Shown: positions 1-6,097, counted from the stretch's first letter. The stretch is DNA of 6,098 bases from JBNJDJ01 sp051744845 (GCA_051744845.1 JBNJDJ010000089.1:1-6098), one strand, 5' to 3'. The notes: generated from the letters alone by a model not told the origin. Numbers and translations are program-made.

Positions 1-47
1 TTACCATCTTTAATATCTAAACAAGGTACAATTCTTTTAGTTATCAT
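1..47 (-). CDS. hisF: Imidazole glycerol phosphate synthase, cyclase subunit (HisF), 5' end only
   Basis: Only the first 15 codons and two bases of the next are in the window, reading MITKRIVPCLDIKDG. This matches the start of HisF, including the catalytic Asp11 that follows Cys9-Leu10. The full protein would be about 250 residues and would form the ammonia-accepting barrel of the synthase with HisH. The ATG overlaps the hisA end by 11 nt, and AAAGGA at 54-59 is 6 nt upstream, inside hisA. The gene is cut by the window edge, not broken. Confidence 0.93.
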   Translation of the reverse strand, partial: MITKRIVPCLDIKDG

Positions 48-738
48 AATTTGTCCTTTCAATTTTATTTTCGTATAAGGCCTTACCTACTACCACCTTT
101 TTAATACCAATTGCCTTTAATTTTTCAAGATCTTTATTAGAACTTACTCCTCCAGAAGCTATTATATTTACATTATAAGTATCTAGTAATCTTTTATATA
201 AAGCTACATTAGGTCCTGTAAGTGTTCCATCTTTAGAAACATCAGTAATTAAAAAGTTATTAACATTTAATTTTTCCATATTTTTTATAGCTTGGTCAAT
301 AGATATTTTAGTGTTTTTAGCCCATCCGTTGATTACTACTTCTTCATTTTTCACATCTAAGCTAACAATTACCTTTTCATTATACTTTTTAACTACCTTT
401 TTAAACTCTTCTTGATTTTTGATAGCCATAGTTCCTATAATTACTTGATTGATTCCTAAGTTTATTAATTTTTCAACTATTTTAAAAGATCTTATTCCAC
501 CACCATATTGGATTTTTAAGTCAGTATTTTTTACAAGTCTTTTTAAAGTTTTATAATTTGTTAATTTACCATCAAAAGCACCGTTTAAATCAATGATATG
601 GATATTTGAAAAATCTTTTTCAAACATTTTTAAAGCTTTTACTGGATCTTTAAAATAAACTTTATTATCATTCATTTTTCCCTTAGTAAGTCTAACACAT
701 TGATTATCTTTTAAATCTATTGCTGGGATTACTTTCAT
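37..738 (-). CDS. hisA: ProFAR isomerase, phosphoribosylformimino-AICAR ribotide isomerase (HisA)
   Basis: (Beta-alpha)8-barrel enzyme that converts ProFAR to PRFAR by an Amadori rearrangement, giving the substrate of HisH-HisF. It has 233 residues, close to the usual 240. The two catalytic aspartates are D8 in IPAIDLKD and D128 in VSLDVK, with T165 beside the latter site in ITDVSKDGTLTGPN (164-177). The phosphate-binding elements typical of the half-barrel repeat are GGGIR (79-83), SGGVSS (195-200) and VVGKALYE (216-223). AAAGGAG (744-750) is 5 nt from the ATG, inside the end of hisH. The 3' end overlaps the start of hisF by 11 nt. The dual-function PriA form is unlikely because the gene sits in a full his operon. 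Confidence 0.97.
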   Translation of the reverse strand: MKVIPAIDLKDNQCVRLTKGKMNDNKVYFKDPVKALKMFEKDFSNIHIIDLNGAFDGKLTNYKTLKRLVKNTDLKIQYGGGIRSFKIVEKLINLGINQVIIGTMAIKNQEEFKKVVKKYNEKVIVSLDVKNEEVVINGWAKNTKISIDQAIKNMEKLNVNNFLITDVSKDGTLTGPNVALYKRLLDTYNVNIIASGGVSSNKDLEKLKAIGIKKVVVGKALYENKIERTNYDN

Positions 739-1340
739 ATAAACTCCTTTATAATATTTTCTAAAATCTTTAATCCATCTTTAGAACTTTTTTCTGGATG
801 AAATTGTATTCCAATAAGGTTATTATTTTTTACAATTGCTGGCACCTTTACTTCATAATCACTATAAGCTATTAAATCTTTTTTATTATAATCAGTTAAG
901 TAAAAAGAATGAACGAAATAACCATAACTTTGTGAATCTAAGTCTTCATTTATAAAAGAATTATTTTTAAATTCAAGTTTATTCCATCCCATATGAGGGA
1001 TTTTAAGAGAAATATCAAATTTTTTTAGACTTCCTTTTAAAAATCCTAGACCTTTAGTCAATTTCTTTTCATAACTTTCTTCAAATAAAAGTTGCATTCC
1101 TAAACATATACCTACTATAGGTAATTTTTTTTCATTTCTTTTATTTAATACATCTATTAAATCCTTATTTTTTAAATTTTTAATTGCTTCATAAAATGCT
1201 CCTACTCCTGGCATAAATAAAATATCTGCATTTAGAATTTCATCACTGTTATTAGATATTTTACTTTCAAAGCCTATTTTTTTAAGTGCATTTTTCAAAT
1301 TATATAAGTTACCTAGTCCATAATCTAAGATTACTATCAT
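735..1340 (-). CDS. hisH: Imidazole glycerol phosphate synthase, glutaminase subunit (HisH)
   Basis: Class I glutamine amidotransferase that releases ammonia from glutamine and channels it into HisF, where PRFAR is converted to imidazole glycerol phosphate and AICAR. It has 201 residues, normal for the family. Seen are DYGLGNL (6-12), the oxyanion region PGVGAF (44-49), the nucleophile elbow GICLGMQLL (77-85) with Cys79, HMGWN (116-120), YFVHSF (141-146), and the rest of the triad in QFHPEKS (179-185) as His181 and Glu183. The ATG follows the hisB TAG directly. Its site AGGTGA (1345-1350) lies in the hisB end only 4 nt from the ATG. It overlaps hisA by ATGA, a sign of translational coupling. 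Confidence 0.97.
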   Translation of the reverse strand: MIVILDYGLGNLYNLKNALKKIGFESKISNNSDEILNADILFMPGVGAFYEAIKNLKNKDLIDVLNKRNEKKLPIVGICLGMQLLFEESYEKKLTKGLGFLKGSLKKFDISLKIPHMGWNKLEFKNNSFINEDLDSQSYGYFVHSFYLTDYNKKDLIAYSDYEVKVPAIVKNNNLIGIQFHPEKSSKDGLKILENIIKEFI

Positions 1341-1913
1341 CTAATCACCTAGTTTTCCTTTCGTAGTTAATACGTTATCGGTTTTAGTTAAAGCTTGTTT
1401 TAAAGCCACTCCTAGTGCTTTAAATATATTTTCTATAATATGGTGTGAATTTTTACCATTTATTTTATTTATATGCAAATTCATTTGTGCATTATTAGTA
1501 AACTTTAAGAAAAATTCTTCAAAACACTCTAAAGGGATATTTCCTACTTTTAAAGTTTCATAATCTACAGAATAATTTAAATATGATCTACCACTTAAAT
1601 CTAGTGCTATAAGTACTAATGAATCATCCATTGGTATTGTTGTATTACCAAATCTATTTATTTTTTTATCTTTATTTATTTGTTTTCTTAAAGCCTTGCC
1701 TAAAATTATACCAATATCTTCAATTAAATGATGATAATCTACATGTGTATCTCCTTTAGCTTCTATTTTTAGTGATATATCTAGGTATTTAGCTAAAGTG
1801 TTTAACATATGGTCTAAAAATCCAATTGATGTATCTATCTTACTAAAGTAACTTTTATCAAAATCAATATCTAAGTAAATTTTAGTTTCATAAGTTTCTC
1901 TTTTAAGCTCCAT
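1341..1913 (-). CDS. hisB: Imidazoleglycerol-phosphate dehydratase (HisB, monofunctional)
   Basis: Manganese-dependent enzyme that dehydrates imidazole glycerol phosphate to imidazole acetol phosphate. It has 190 residues with only the dehydratase domain; the N-terminal phosphatase half of the enteric fused HisB is absent. Both repeats carry the metal-binding histidine pattern: GFLDHML (31-37) with DYHHLIED (59-66) in the first half, and SHHIIENIFKALG (156-168) in the second. It also has PMDDSL (94-99), DLSGR (105-109) and the terminal TTKG (183-186). The start overlaps the hisC end by 11 nt, with AGGTG at 1921-1925 7 nt upstream. The stop TAG abuts the hisH ATG with no gap. Confidence 0.97.
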   Translation of the reverse strand: MELKRETYETKIYLDIDFDKSYFSKIDTSIGFLDHMLNTLAKYLDISLKIEAKGDTHVDYHHLIEDIGIILGKALRKQINKDKKINRFGNTTIPMDDSLVLIALDLSGRSYLNYSVDYETLKVGNIPLECFEEFFLKFTNNAQMNLHINKINGKNSHHIIENIFKALGVALKQALTKTDNVLTTKGKLGD

Positions 1914-2889
1914 TTTCTTTCACCTGCTTAATTATTTTAATTAATTTATTATTTTCGTTTTTTGTACCTACAGAAAAGCGTATATATTTATTTAGCGGAC
2001 TATCGTTAAATGTCCTGATTTGAATATTGTTTTTTTCAGCCCTTTTGACTATTTGTTCATTAAAATTAGTTTTTAAGATAATAAAATTTGAGTGGCTATT
2101 TAAGTAGTTAATATTTAATTGATCTAGTTTTTCTTCTATTAATTTTTTTTGACTTAAAATTTTATCTATTGTTTTTTCTAAATTTATTTCTTTTAATAAT
2201 TTAATTGCTAAAAAATTACTTACTCCACTTATGTTAAAAGGCATTCTTTTTTTATTTAATTTATTAATTAATTTTTTATTTGCTATACCAAAACCTATTC
2301 TTAAAGAAGCAAGTCCATAAGCTTTAGAAAGGGTACGCATTATTATTAAATTTTTATATTTTTTAAAGTCTAGATCTAATGTATTTTTATAAAATTCAAT
2401 ATAAGCTTGGTCTAAAACGACTATTCCTTTGGTTATTTCAATAACCTTTTTAATATATTCTTTTTTAAGTAATTCTCCTGTTGGGTTATTTGGAGAACAT
2501 AAAAATACTACTTTGGGATTTTCATTTTTTATTTTTTTTAAAGCTAACTTTTTATTTAACTTTAAATTTTTCTTAGGATTAACTTTTATATACTTTCTGC
2601 CTAAATTTTGAGATAATTTTTTGTATTCACTAAAAGTCGGTTCAAGAGCTAATATATTATCTTTTTCTTTACTAAAAGTCATAATTATAAGTTGTATTAA
2701 TTCGTCTGAACCATTAGTAGCAATCAAATTTTTATAATCAACATTAATTAATTTGCTATAAGTCTTTCTTAAAGTTTTATAAGATGCATCTGGGTAGCGA
2801 TTTACTTTAAAATCTTTTAAAATATTTTTATTATTTTTTTCTAAAATATTATAAGGACTTTCATTAGCACTTAATTTAATCGATTCCAT
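1903..2889 (-). CDS. hisC: Histidinol-phosphate aminotransferase (HisC)
   Basis: PLP-dependent fold-type I aminotransferase converting imidazole acetol phosphate and glutamate to histidinol phosphate and 2-oxoglutarate. It has 328 residues, a little shorter than the usual 350 or so, mainly because the N-terminus is short (LSANESPY at 6-13 stands almost at the start). Key positions are TNGSDE (58-63), CSPNNPTG (131-138) with the PLP-contacting Asn135, D160 and Y163 in LDQAYIEF, the Schiff-base lysine K189 in TLSKAYGLASLRIGF (186-200), R197, and the carboxylate-binding R304 in YIRFSVG. The start is set by AAAGGAG at 2897-2903, 7 nt upstream of ATG and inside the hisD end. The context supports HisC over other aspartate-type aminotransferases, although related enzymes can also take aromatic substrates. 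Confidence 0.95.
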   Translation of the reverse strand: MESIKLSANESPYNILEKNNKNILKDFKVNRYPDASYKTLRKTYSKLINVDYKNLIATNGSDELIQLIIMTFSKEKDNILALEPTFSEYKKLSQNLGRKYIKVNPKKNLKLNKKLALKKIKNENPKVVFLCSPNNPTGELLKKEYIKKVIEITKGIVVLDQAYIEFYKNTLDLDFKKYKNLIIMRTLSKAYGLASLRIGFGIANKKLINKLNKKRMPFNISGVSNFLAIKLLKEINLEKTIDKILSQKKLIEEKLDQLNINYLNSHSNFIILKTNFNEQIVKRAEKNNIQIRTFNDSPLNKYIRFSVGTKNENNKLIKIIKQVKENGA

Positions 2890-4138
2890 TTAGTCTCTCC
2901 TTTATACTATTTGCGTGAGCAAAGAGTTTTTCTCTGTTTGCAAATTCTATTATCTTTTTACCATTAGCTTTTAAATCCTTTTTAGAGTATTCAATATAAC
3001 TAGATCTTTTAACAAAATCGTATACTCCTAAAGGTGAAAAGAATTTAGCTGTTTTTGATGTAGGTAAAGTATGGTTTGGCCCGGCAAAATAATCGCCTAC
3101 TGGTTCTGGGCTGAAGGGGCCAATAAATATACTTCCAGCATTTTTTATATCCTCTAAATAGTTTTTAGGATTTTTCAAAAGTATTTCTAAATGTTCTGGT
3201 GCAATTGAGTTAGATATCTTTATCATTTCTTTTATATTTTCAGTTTTATATATTTTTAACTTTTCAATAGCTTTCTCAATTATGTCTTTTCTTTTCGATT
3301 TGTTAATAAATTCTTTTAAATATCTTTTCGTATCTTTAATAGTTTTTTTACTATTAGTAAGTAAAAAACATTTTGCATTCTCATCGTGTTCTGCTTGACT
3401 TAATAAGTCTCTAGCAATATATTTAGGATTACTGTCTTTATCTGCTAGGATTAAAATTTCAGAAGGGCCAGCAATCATATCTATATCTACTTGACCAAAT
3501 ACTTGTCTTTTAGCTTCTGCTACATATTTATTACCAGGGCCTACTATTTTATCTACTGGTTTTATTGTTTCAGTACCAAAAGTAATAGCGCCTATTGCTT
3601 GTGCTCCTCCTATTGAATATATTTCTTTTATTCCTAAAAGGTAGCTACAAGCTAAAATTTCTTTACTAATAGGTGGAGGAGAAATTAAAACTAATTCTTT
3701 TACTCCTGCTATAATAGCAGGTATTACGTTCATTAAAACACTCGATGGATAACTAGCAGTTCCTCCTGGTACATAAAAACCTACTCTCTTAATTGGTGTT
3801 GTAATTTGACCTAAAGTTGATTTGTTTACAGTTTGATATTCAAAGTCTTTAAAAACTTGGTTTTTGTGAAACTTTTCAATATTTTCTTTGGCTTCTTTAA
3901 TAATCTCTAAAAAGTTTTTATCCATTGATTTGTAAGCTTCTTTTATTTTACTTCCTGATATTCTAATTTTTTCTAAATCAACTTTATCAAATTTTTTAGT
4001 ATATTTTTTTAAAGCTTTTTCTTTGTTTTTTGAAATATCTGACAAAATATCTGTAACTATTTTTTTAGTTTCAAAGTCTATATCAAATGATTTTTCGCAC
4101 TTTTCAAAATTTATATTTGATGCATTTATAACTTCCAT
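2876..4138 (-). CDS. hisD: Histidinol dehydrogenase (HisD)
   Basis: Zinc enzyme that oxidises L-histidinol to L-histidine through histidinaldehyde in two NAD-dependent steps, the end of the pathway. It has 420 residues, close to the family norm. Visible signatures are GFYVPGGTASYPSSVLM (120-136), GGAQAIGA (177-184), VGPGNKYVAEAK (199-210), DIDMIAGPSE (218-227) and FAGPNHTLPT (351-360). By comparison with the E. coli enzyme, the catalytic Glu/His pair is E315-H316 in APEHLE, and the zinc ligands are Q248, H251, D349 and H408. All are present, so the enzyme should be active. AAGGAG at 4148-4153, inside the end of hisG, sits 9 nt from the ATG; the gap to hisG is 6 nt. It overlaps hisC by 14 nt. 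Confidence 0.98.
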   Translation of the reverse strand: MEVINASNINFEKCEKSFDIDFETKKIVTDILSDISKNKEKALKKYTKKFDKVDLEKIRISGSKIKEAYKSMDKNFLEIIKEAKENIEKFHKNQVFKDFEYQTVNKSTLGQITTPIKRVGFYVPGGTASYPSSVLMNVIPAIIAGVKELVLISPPPISKEILACSYLLGIKEIYSIGGAQAIGAITFGTETIKPVDKIVGPGNKYVAEAKRQVFGQVDIDMIAGPSEILILADKDSNPKYIARDLLSQAEHDENAKCFLLTNSKKTIKDTKRYLKEFINKSKRKDIIEKAIEKLKIYKTENIKEMIKISNSIAPEHLEILLKNPKNYLEDIKNAGSIFIGPFSPEPVGDYFAGPNHTLPTSKTAKFFSPLGVYDFVKRSSYIEYSKKDLKANGKKIIEFANREKLFAHANSIKERLNGID

Positions 4139-4144
4139 GGTTAA

Positions 4145-4750
4145 TCACTCCTTAATTTTTTTAATTAAATTATCAATTAGATTAAATTTTGTTTTATAAA
4201 ATATTTTATTTGAGATTATTAAAGAATTTATTTCTTTAAAATGTTCTTTAACTACTAAATCATTTTCTTTTAAAGTAGTCCCTGTTTCTACTATATCTAA
4301 AATACAATCGCTAATACCTAGTATTGGACCTAGTTCAACTGATCCGTTTAATTTAATAATTTTTCCCTTTTTATTTTTTTGTTTTAAATAATTAGAAGCT
4401 TGCTTAGGATATTTTGTTGCTATAGTTAAAGGATCCTTTTTTAGATCTAAATCTTCTTTTCCTGCTATACACAAGTCACAAGAACCTATATCTAGATCTA
4501 GTAGTTCATAAAATACATTTTCGTATTCATCTATTACATCTCTACCAGCTACTCCAAGTTCAGCAAATGAATTTTTTACATAAAGTGGAACATCTGACGA
4601 TTTAACAACTATTAAGTTTATTGATTTATCTTTTGATGGAATAATTAGTTTTCTTCCCTTTAAGCCGTCAAATTCAAAACCTTTATTTTTTAAGATTTTT
4701 ACAAAGGCTTTAAAAACTCTTCCTTTTGAAACTGCTATATTAATACTCAT
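4145..4750 (-). CDS. hisG: ATP phosphoribosyltransferase catalytic subunit, short form (HisG)
   Basis: Catalyses the first step of histidine synthesis in the cytoplasm, joining ATP and PRPP to phosphoribosyl-ATP. At 201 residues it is the short form, which lacks the C-terminal histidine-binding regulatory domain and works with HisZ, encoded just upstream. Family motifs seen are SKGR (8-11), SSDVPLYV (51-58), GVAGRDVI (66-73), ATKYP (111-115), GSVELGP (136-142) and the PRPP-binding loop ETGTTL (155-160). The start shares one base with the hisZ stop. The AAAGGAG site at 4762-4768 is 11 nt from the ATG, rather far, so translation is probably coupled to hisZ. It ends in TGA, which shows TGA is a stop in this organism. 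Confidence 0.97.
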   Translation of the reverse strand: MSINIAVSKGRVFKAFVKILKNKGFEFDGLKGRKLIIPSKDKSINLIVVKSSDVPLYVKNSFAELGVAGRDVIDEYENVFYELLDLDIGSCDLCIAGKEDLDLKKDPLTIATKYPKQASNYLKQKNKKGKIIKLNGSVELGPILGISDCILDIVETGTTLKENDLVVKEHFKEINSLIISNKIFYKTKFNLIDNLIKKIKE

Positions 4751-5889
4751 TAGTGAATCGACTCCTTTAAAGTTAATGTTTGAATTTTTTTAGTAAAATC
4801 ATTTATTTTTTGTTTTTGAGTTGTATTTTTTAATTGATCAATTATTTTTATTTTTTTATCATTTACCTCAATAATATATTTTGTTTGAATCTTTTTTATT
4901 GCCTTTGATGTTAGCTGTTGATTAATTTGATTAACTTTATATCCTTTAGTTCTAAGTTGATTTGCAATCATAACTGACGATTCATTAGTTCCTAAAACTG
5001 TATAATCTTCTAAATTTCTGTTCATAATAATTACCTCCATTAAATTTTTAACTTCAAAACCAAAACCTGTCCCATTTTGACTGTTATAAATATATCTTCC
5101 TCCTTTTAACAACCTTTGACCATAGTCATTAACATAAGCTTTAAAAATAAATCCATCATAATATGAGTATTTATTTGTTAAACTTAAATCTATCTTTATT
5201 TTTTCAAAGTCAATGTTATAGATTTTTAAAATTTTTCTAAACTTTTCTAAATATTTAACTATAGGTTTAATTTCTTTTATTTCATATTTTTTTATTGAAC
5301 TTAAAACTTTATCGTATGGTCCAAATAATTTAGGTAACTTTTTAAGTAGTTTTCCTTTTTGATTAGAAATATTTTTATCTTTTAAGATTTTTTCTATAGT
5401 TAAACTATTTTTGTTGTGTATAGCATTATATATTTTTTTTCTATCTTTACTAGTTAATTTATTTATTCTTAGTAAGTTTTCTATAAAGTGAGTATGTCCA
5501 ATTTCTAAAATAAATTTATCTATATTTAAGTTTTTAAGAAACTTATAAGCTATAATTATTGTTTCAACATCAGATTTTATAGAAGCTTTTTCTAAATTTT
5601 CTATACCTCCTTTTAATGTCTCCATTTTTTTATTAGGTTCAAAACCTGTAGTCATATAGTAATTTTTCTTAAAAAGTGTGTTTCTTTTTAATAAACTCTT
5701 TGTTGGATCGTTTTGTAAAAGTTTAATTTCTCCACTAGGTGTTATTAATTTTAATAGTGAGTTATGTTCTGTATTTAAACTATTATAGTCCGATAAAATT
5801 TTTGGATGTATTTTTTTAAATCCAAAGCTTTGAGTTGTTTCACTAAATTTTTGATCGATAAAATTTATTTTTTCTAAGTCTTTTTTCAT
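4750..5889 (-). CDS. hisZ: ATP phosphoribosyltransferase regulatory subunit HisZ
   Basis: A 379-residue paralogue of the histidyl-tRNA synthetase catalytic domain. It does not charge tRNA but binds short-form HisG, which needs it for activity and for feedback inhibition by histidine. The class II core is best seen in its second half: YYDGFIFKAYV at 243-253, GGRY at 263-266 (the family GGRYD-like motif) and GTGFGFE at 273-279, matching motif 3. The first half is divergent: the usual LRPD is LQND (58-61), the motif 2 VFR is GFE (82-84), and the following E-x-x-Q-x-G region reads LKGGIENLE (92-100). Residues about 294-355 form a small domain resembling a reduced anticodon-binding domain, ending in a Lys/Gln-rich tail. 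It is the first gene after the attenuator, and its stop overlaps the hisG start by one base (TAATG). Its position directly before short hisG makes HisZ far more likely than a true HisRS. Confidence 0.9.
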   Translation of the reverse strand: MKKDLEKINFIDQKFSETTQSFGFKKIHPKILSDYNSLNTEHNSLLKLITPSGEIKLLQNDPTKSLLKRNTLFKKNYYMTTGFEPNKKMETLKGGIENLEKASIKSDVETIIIAYKFLKNLNIDKFILEIGHTHFIENLLRINKLTSKDRKKIYNAIHNKNSLTIEKILKDKNISNQKGKLLKKLPKLFGPYDKVLSSIKKYEIKEIKPIVKYLEKFRKILKIYNIDFEKIKIDLSLTNKYSYYDGFIFKAYVNDYGQRLLKGGRYIYNSQNGTGFGFEVKNLMEVIIMNRNLEDYTVLGTNESSVMIANQLRTKGYKVNQINQQLTSKAIKKIQTKYIIEVNDKKIKIIDQLKNTTQKQKINDFTKKIQTLTLKESIH

Positions 5890-5897
5890 AAAATATT

Positions 5898-5904
5898 CTC
5901 CTTT
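5898..5904 (-). promoter_or_regulatory. Ribosome binding site of hisZ
   Basis: AAAGGAG lies 8 nt upstream of the hisZ ATG, in the unstructured A/T stretch between the attenuator terminator and the gene. It fixes the hisZ start at 5889. It is not part of the terminator stem, so control seems to act on transcription rather than on translation initiation. Confidence 0.85.
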
Positions 5905-5920
5905 ATTTTTTTATTAAATT

Positions 5921-5953
5921 AAAAAAGCCACCTAGGCATACACCTAGATGGCT
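5921..5953 (-). terminator. Intrinsic terminator of the his attenuator
   Basis: On the minus strand AGCCATCTAGG (5943-5953) pairs with CCTAGGTGGCT (5926-5936). The 11-bp stem is unbroken, with one U-G pair, and has a 6-nt loop (5937-5942). It is followed at once by a run of six T (5921-5926, the first of them in the last base pair), then AATTTAAT. It ends 31 nt before the hisZ start, with no gene end just upstream except the leader peptide, so it serves as an attenuator rather than the end of another operon. Its 5' arm is wholly contained in the competing antiterminator helix. Confidence 0.9.
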
Positions 5954-5980
5954 ATATTTATAAAAATATATCATCAGATG
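5941..5980 (-). promoter_or_regulatory. Putative antiterminator hairpin (D:E)
   Basis: On the minus strand the D arm CATCT-GATG-A-TATATTT (5964-5980) can fold back over a 4-nt TTAT loop (5960-5963) onto the E arm AAATATA-GC-CATC-T-AGGTG (5941-5959). This gives 7 + 4 + 5 base pairs, interrupted by a 1x2 internal loop and one bulged T. It uses all of the terminator's 5' arm, so the two hairpins cannot coexist. D and E are transcribed before the terminator's 3' arm, so this hairpin would form first if D is free. It is mostly A-U pairs and its stability has not been calculated. Confidence 0.7.
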
Positions 5981-6057
5981 CGAGCCCGTAGTTAATTGAA
6001 TCTAAACTAGAGCTCGCATTCGAATAATCAAATGACCAGCTCGTATCTAATGATGAT
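5970..6057 (-). promoter_or_regulatory. Alternative pairing of the His codons and leader stop with segments C and D
   Basis: On the minus strand ATCATCA within the His codons (6051-6057) is complementary to TGATGAT (5970-5976). After a 3-nt bulge (6048-6050), GAT (6045-6047) pairs with ATC (5977-5979). After one A-C mismatch, CGAGC (6039-6043) pairs with GCTCG (5981-5985), with a further U-G at 6038:5986. This 16-bp pairing, broken by a bulge and a mismatch, takes C away from B and covers much of the D arm, which would free the terminator. A ribosome on the His codons would block it. That it forms in the cell is inference. Confidence 0.55.
5978..6019 (-). promoter_or_regulatory. GC-rich B:C hairpin in the his leader
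   Basis: On the minus strand ATGCGAGCTC (6010-6019) pairs with GGGCTCGCAT (5978-5987) over 10 bp with one U-G pair. The stem continues after a bulged C (5988) with TAGTT (6005-6009) pairing AACTA (5989-5993), around an 11-nt loop. It is strikingly GC-rich for this AT-rich DNA. In the attenuator model it is the middle helix that keeps segment C, and with it D, away from the leader-peptide stop region, so favouring antitermination. It overlaps the D arm by only 3 nt. Confidence 0.75.
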
Positions 6058-6097
6058 GATGAAATTGTAAGTTAATGTTTTGGCTAAATATAAGCAT
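6047..6097 (-). CDS. hisL: His-rich leader peptide of the his operon attenuator
   Basis: A 16-codon reading frame on the minus strand translates as MLIFSQNINLQFHHHH and stops at TAG (6047-6049). Its last four sense codons are all CAT (6050-6061), giving four histidines in a row directly before the stop. It lies at the start of the his operon leader, upstream of a terminator and hisZ. This is the hallmark of a transcription attenuator in which a ribosome slowed by scarce His-tRNA senses histidine supply. The peptide itself is probably without function; its translation is the signal. The ATG lies one base from the window edge, so its ribosome binding site cannot be seen and a start further upstream is possible. 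The QF-then-His run recalls the enteric his leader (MTRVQFKHHHHHHHPD), though that similarity may be chance. Confidence 0.87.
   Translation of the reverse strand: MLIFSQNINLQFHHHH

Larger units (their letters stand above)
5921..6097 (-). promoter_or_regulatory. his operon transcription attenuator (leader peptide plus alternative RNA hairpins)
   Basis: The leader RNA from 6097 down to 5921 holds, in order: the His-codon leader peptide, an A segment overlapping its stop (6038-6048), a B segment (6010-6019), a C segment (5978-5987), a D segment (5964-5980), and the two arms of an intrinsic terminator (E 5943-5953, F 5926-5936) with a U-tract. A and B are near copies and both are complementary to C; D is complementary to E. 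Inferred model: with histidine scarce, the ribosome stalls on the CAT codons and masks them and part of A, so B pairs with C and D pairs with E, and polymerase reads into hisZ. With histidine ample, the freed His-codon/A region can pair with C and D, so E pairs with F and transcription stops. The pairings are seen in the sequence; their order and energies are inferred. Confidence 0.8.

Noticed and set aside
2429..2611. A 60-codon plus-strand frame opposite hisC
   Set aside because: It lies wholly within the conserved coding region of hisC, has no ribosome binding site and reads as Phe/Leu-rich reverse-strand translation of a Lys-rich gene.
2876..2889. Frameshift or programmed recoding at the hisD/hisC and hisC/hisB overlaps
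   Set aside because: Each gene has a full-length product, its own ATG and a well-placed ribosome binding site, and no slippery sequence is needed to explain the overlap.
5921..5953. Bidirectional terminator shared with a plus-strand gene
   Set aside because: In the plus direction the stem is followed by ATATTTATAAAA rather than a T-run, and no plus-strand gene exists in the window.
5954..5975. Possible internal promoter from the TATATTTTTATAAATATA stretch
   Set aside because: The A/T stretch resembles a -10 box only by composition. No matching -35 box at proper spacing stands out, and the stretch is accounted for by the antiterminator hairpin.
6050..6061. (CAT)4 as a simple microsatellite
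   Set aside because: The repeat is in frame with an ATG, ends exactly at a stop and heads a his operon, so a coding role is much more likely than a random repeat.
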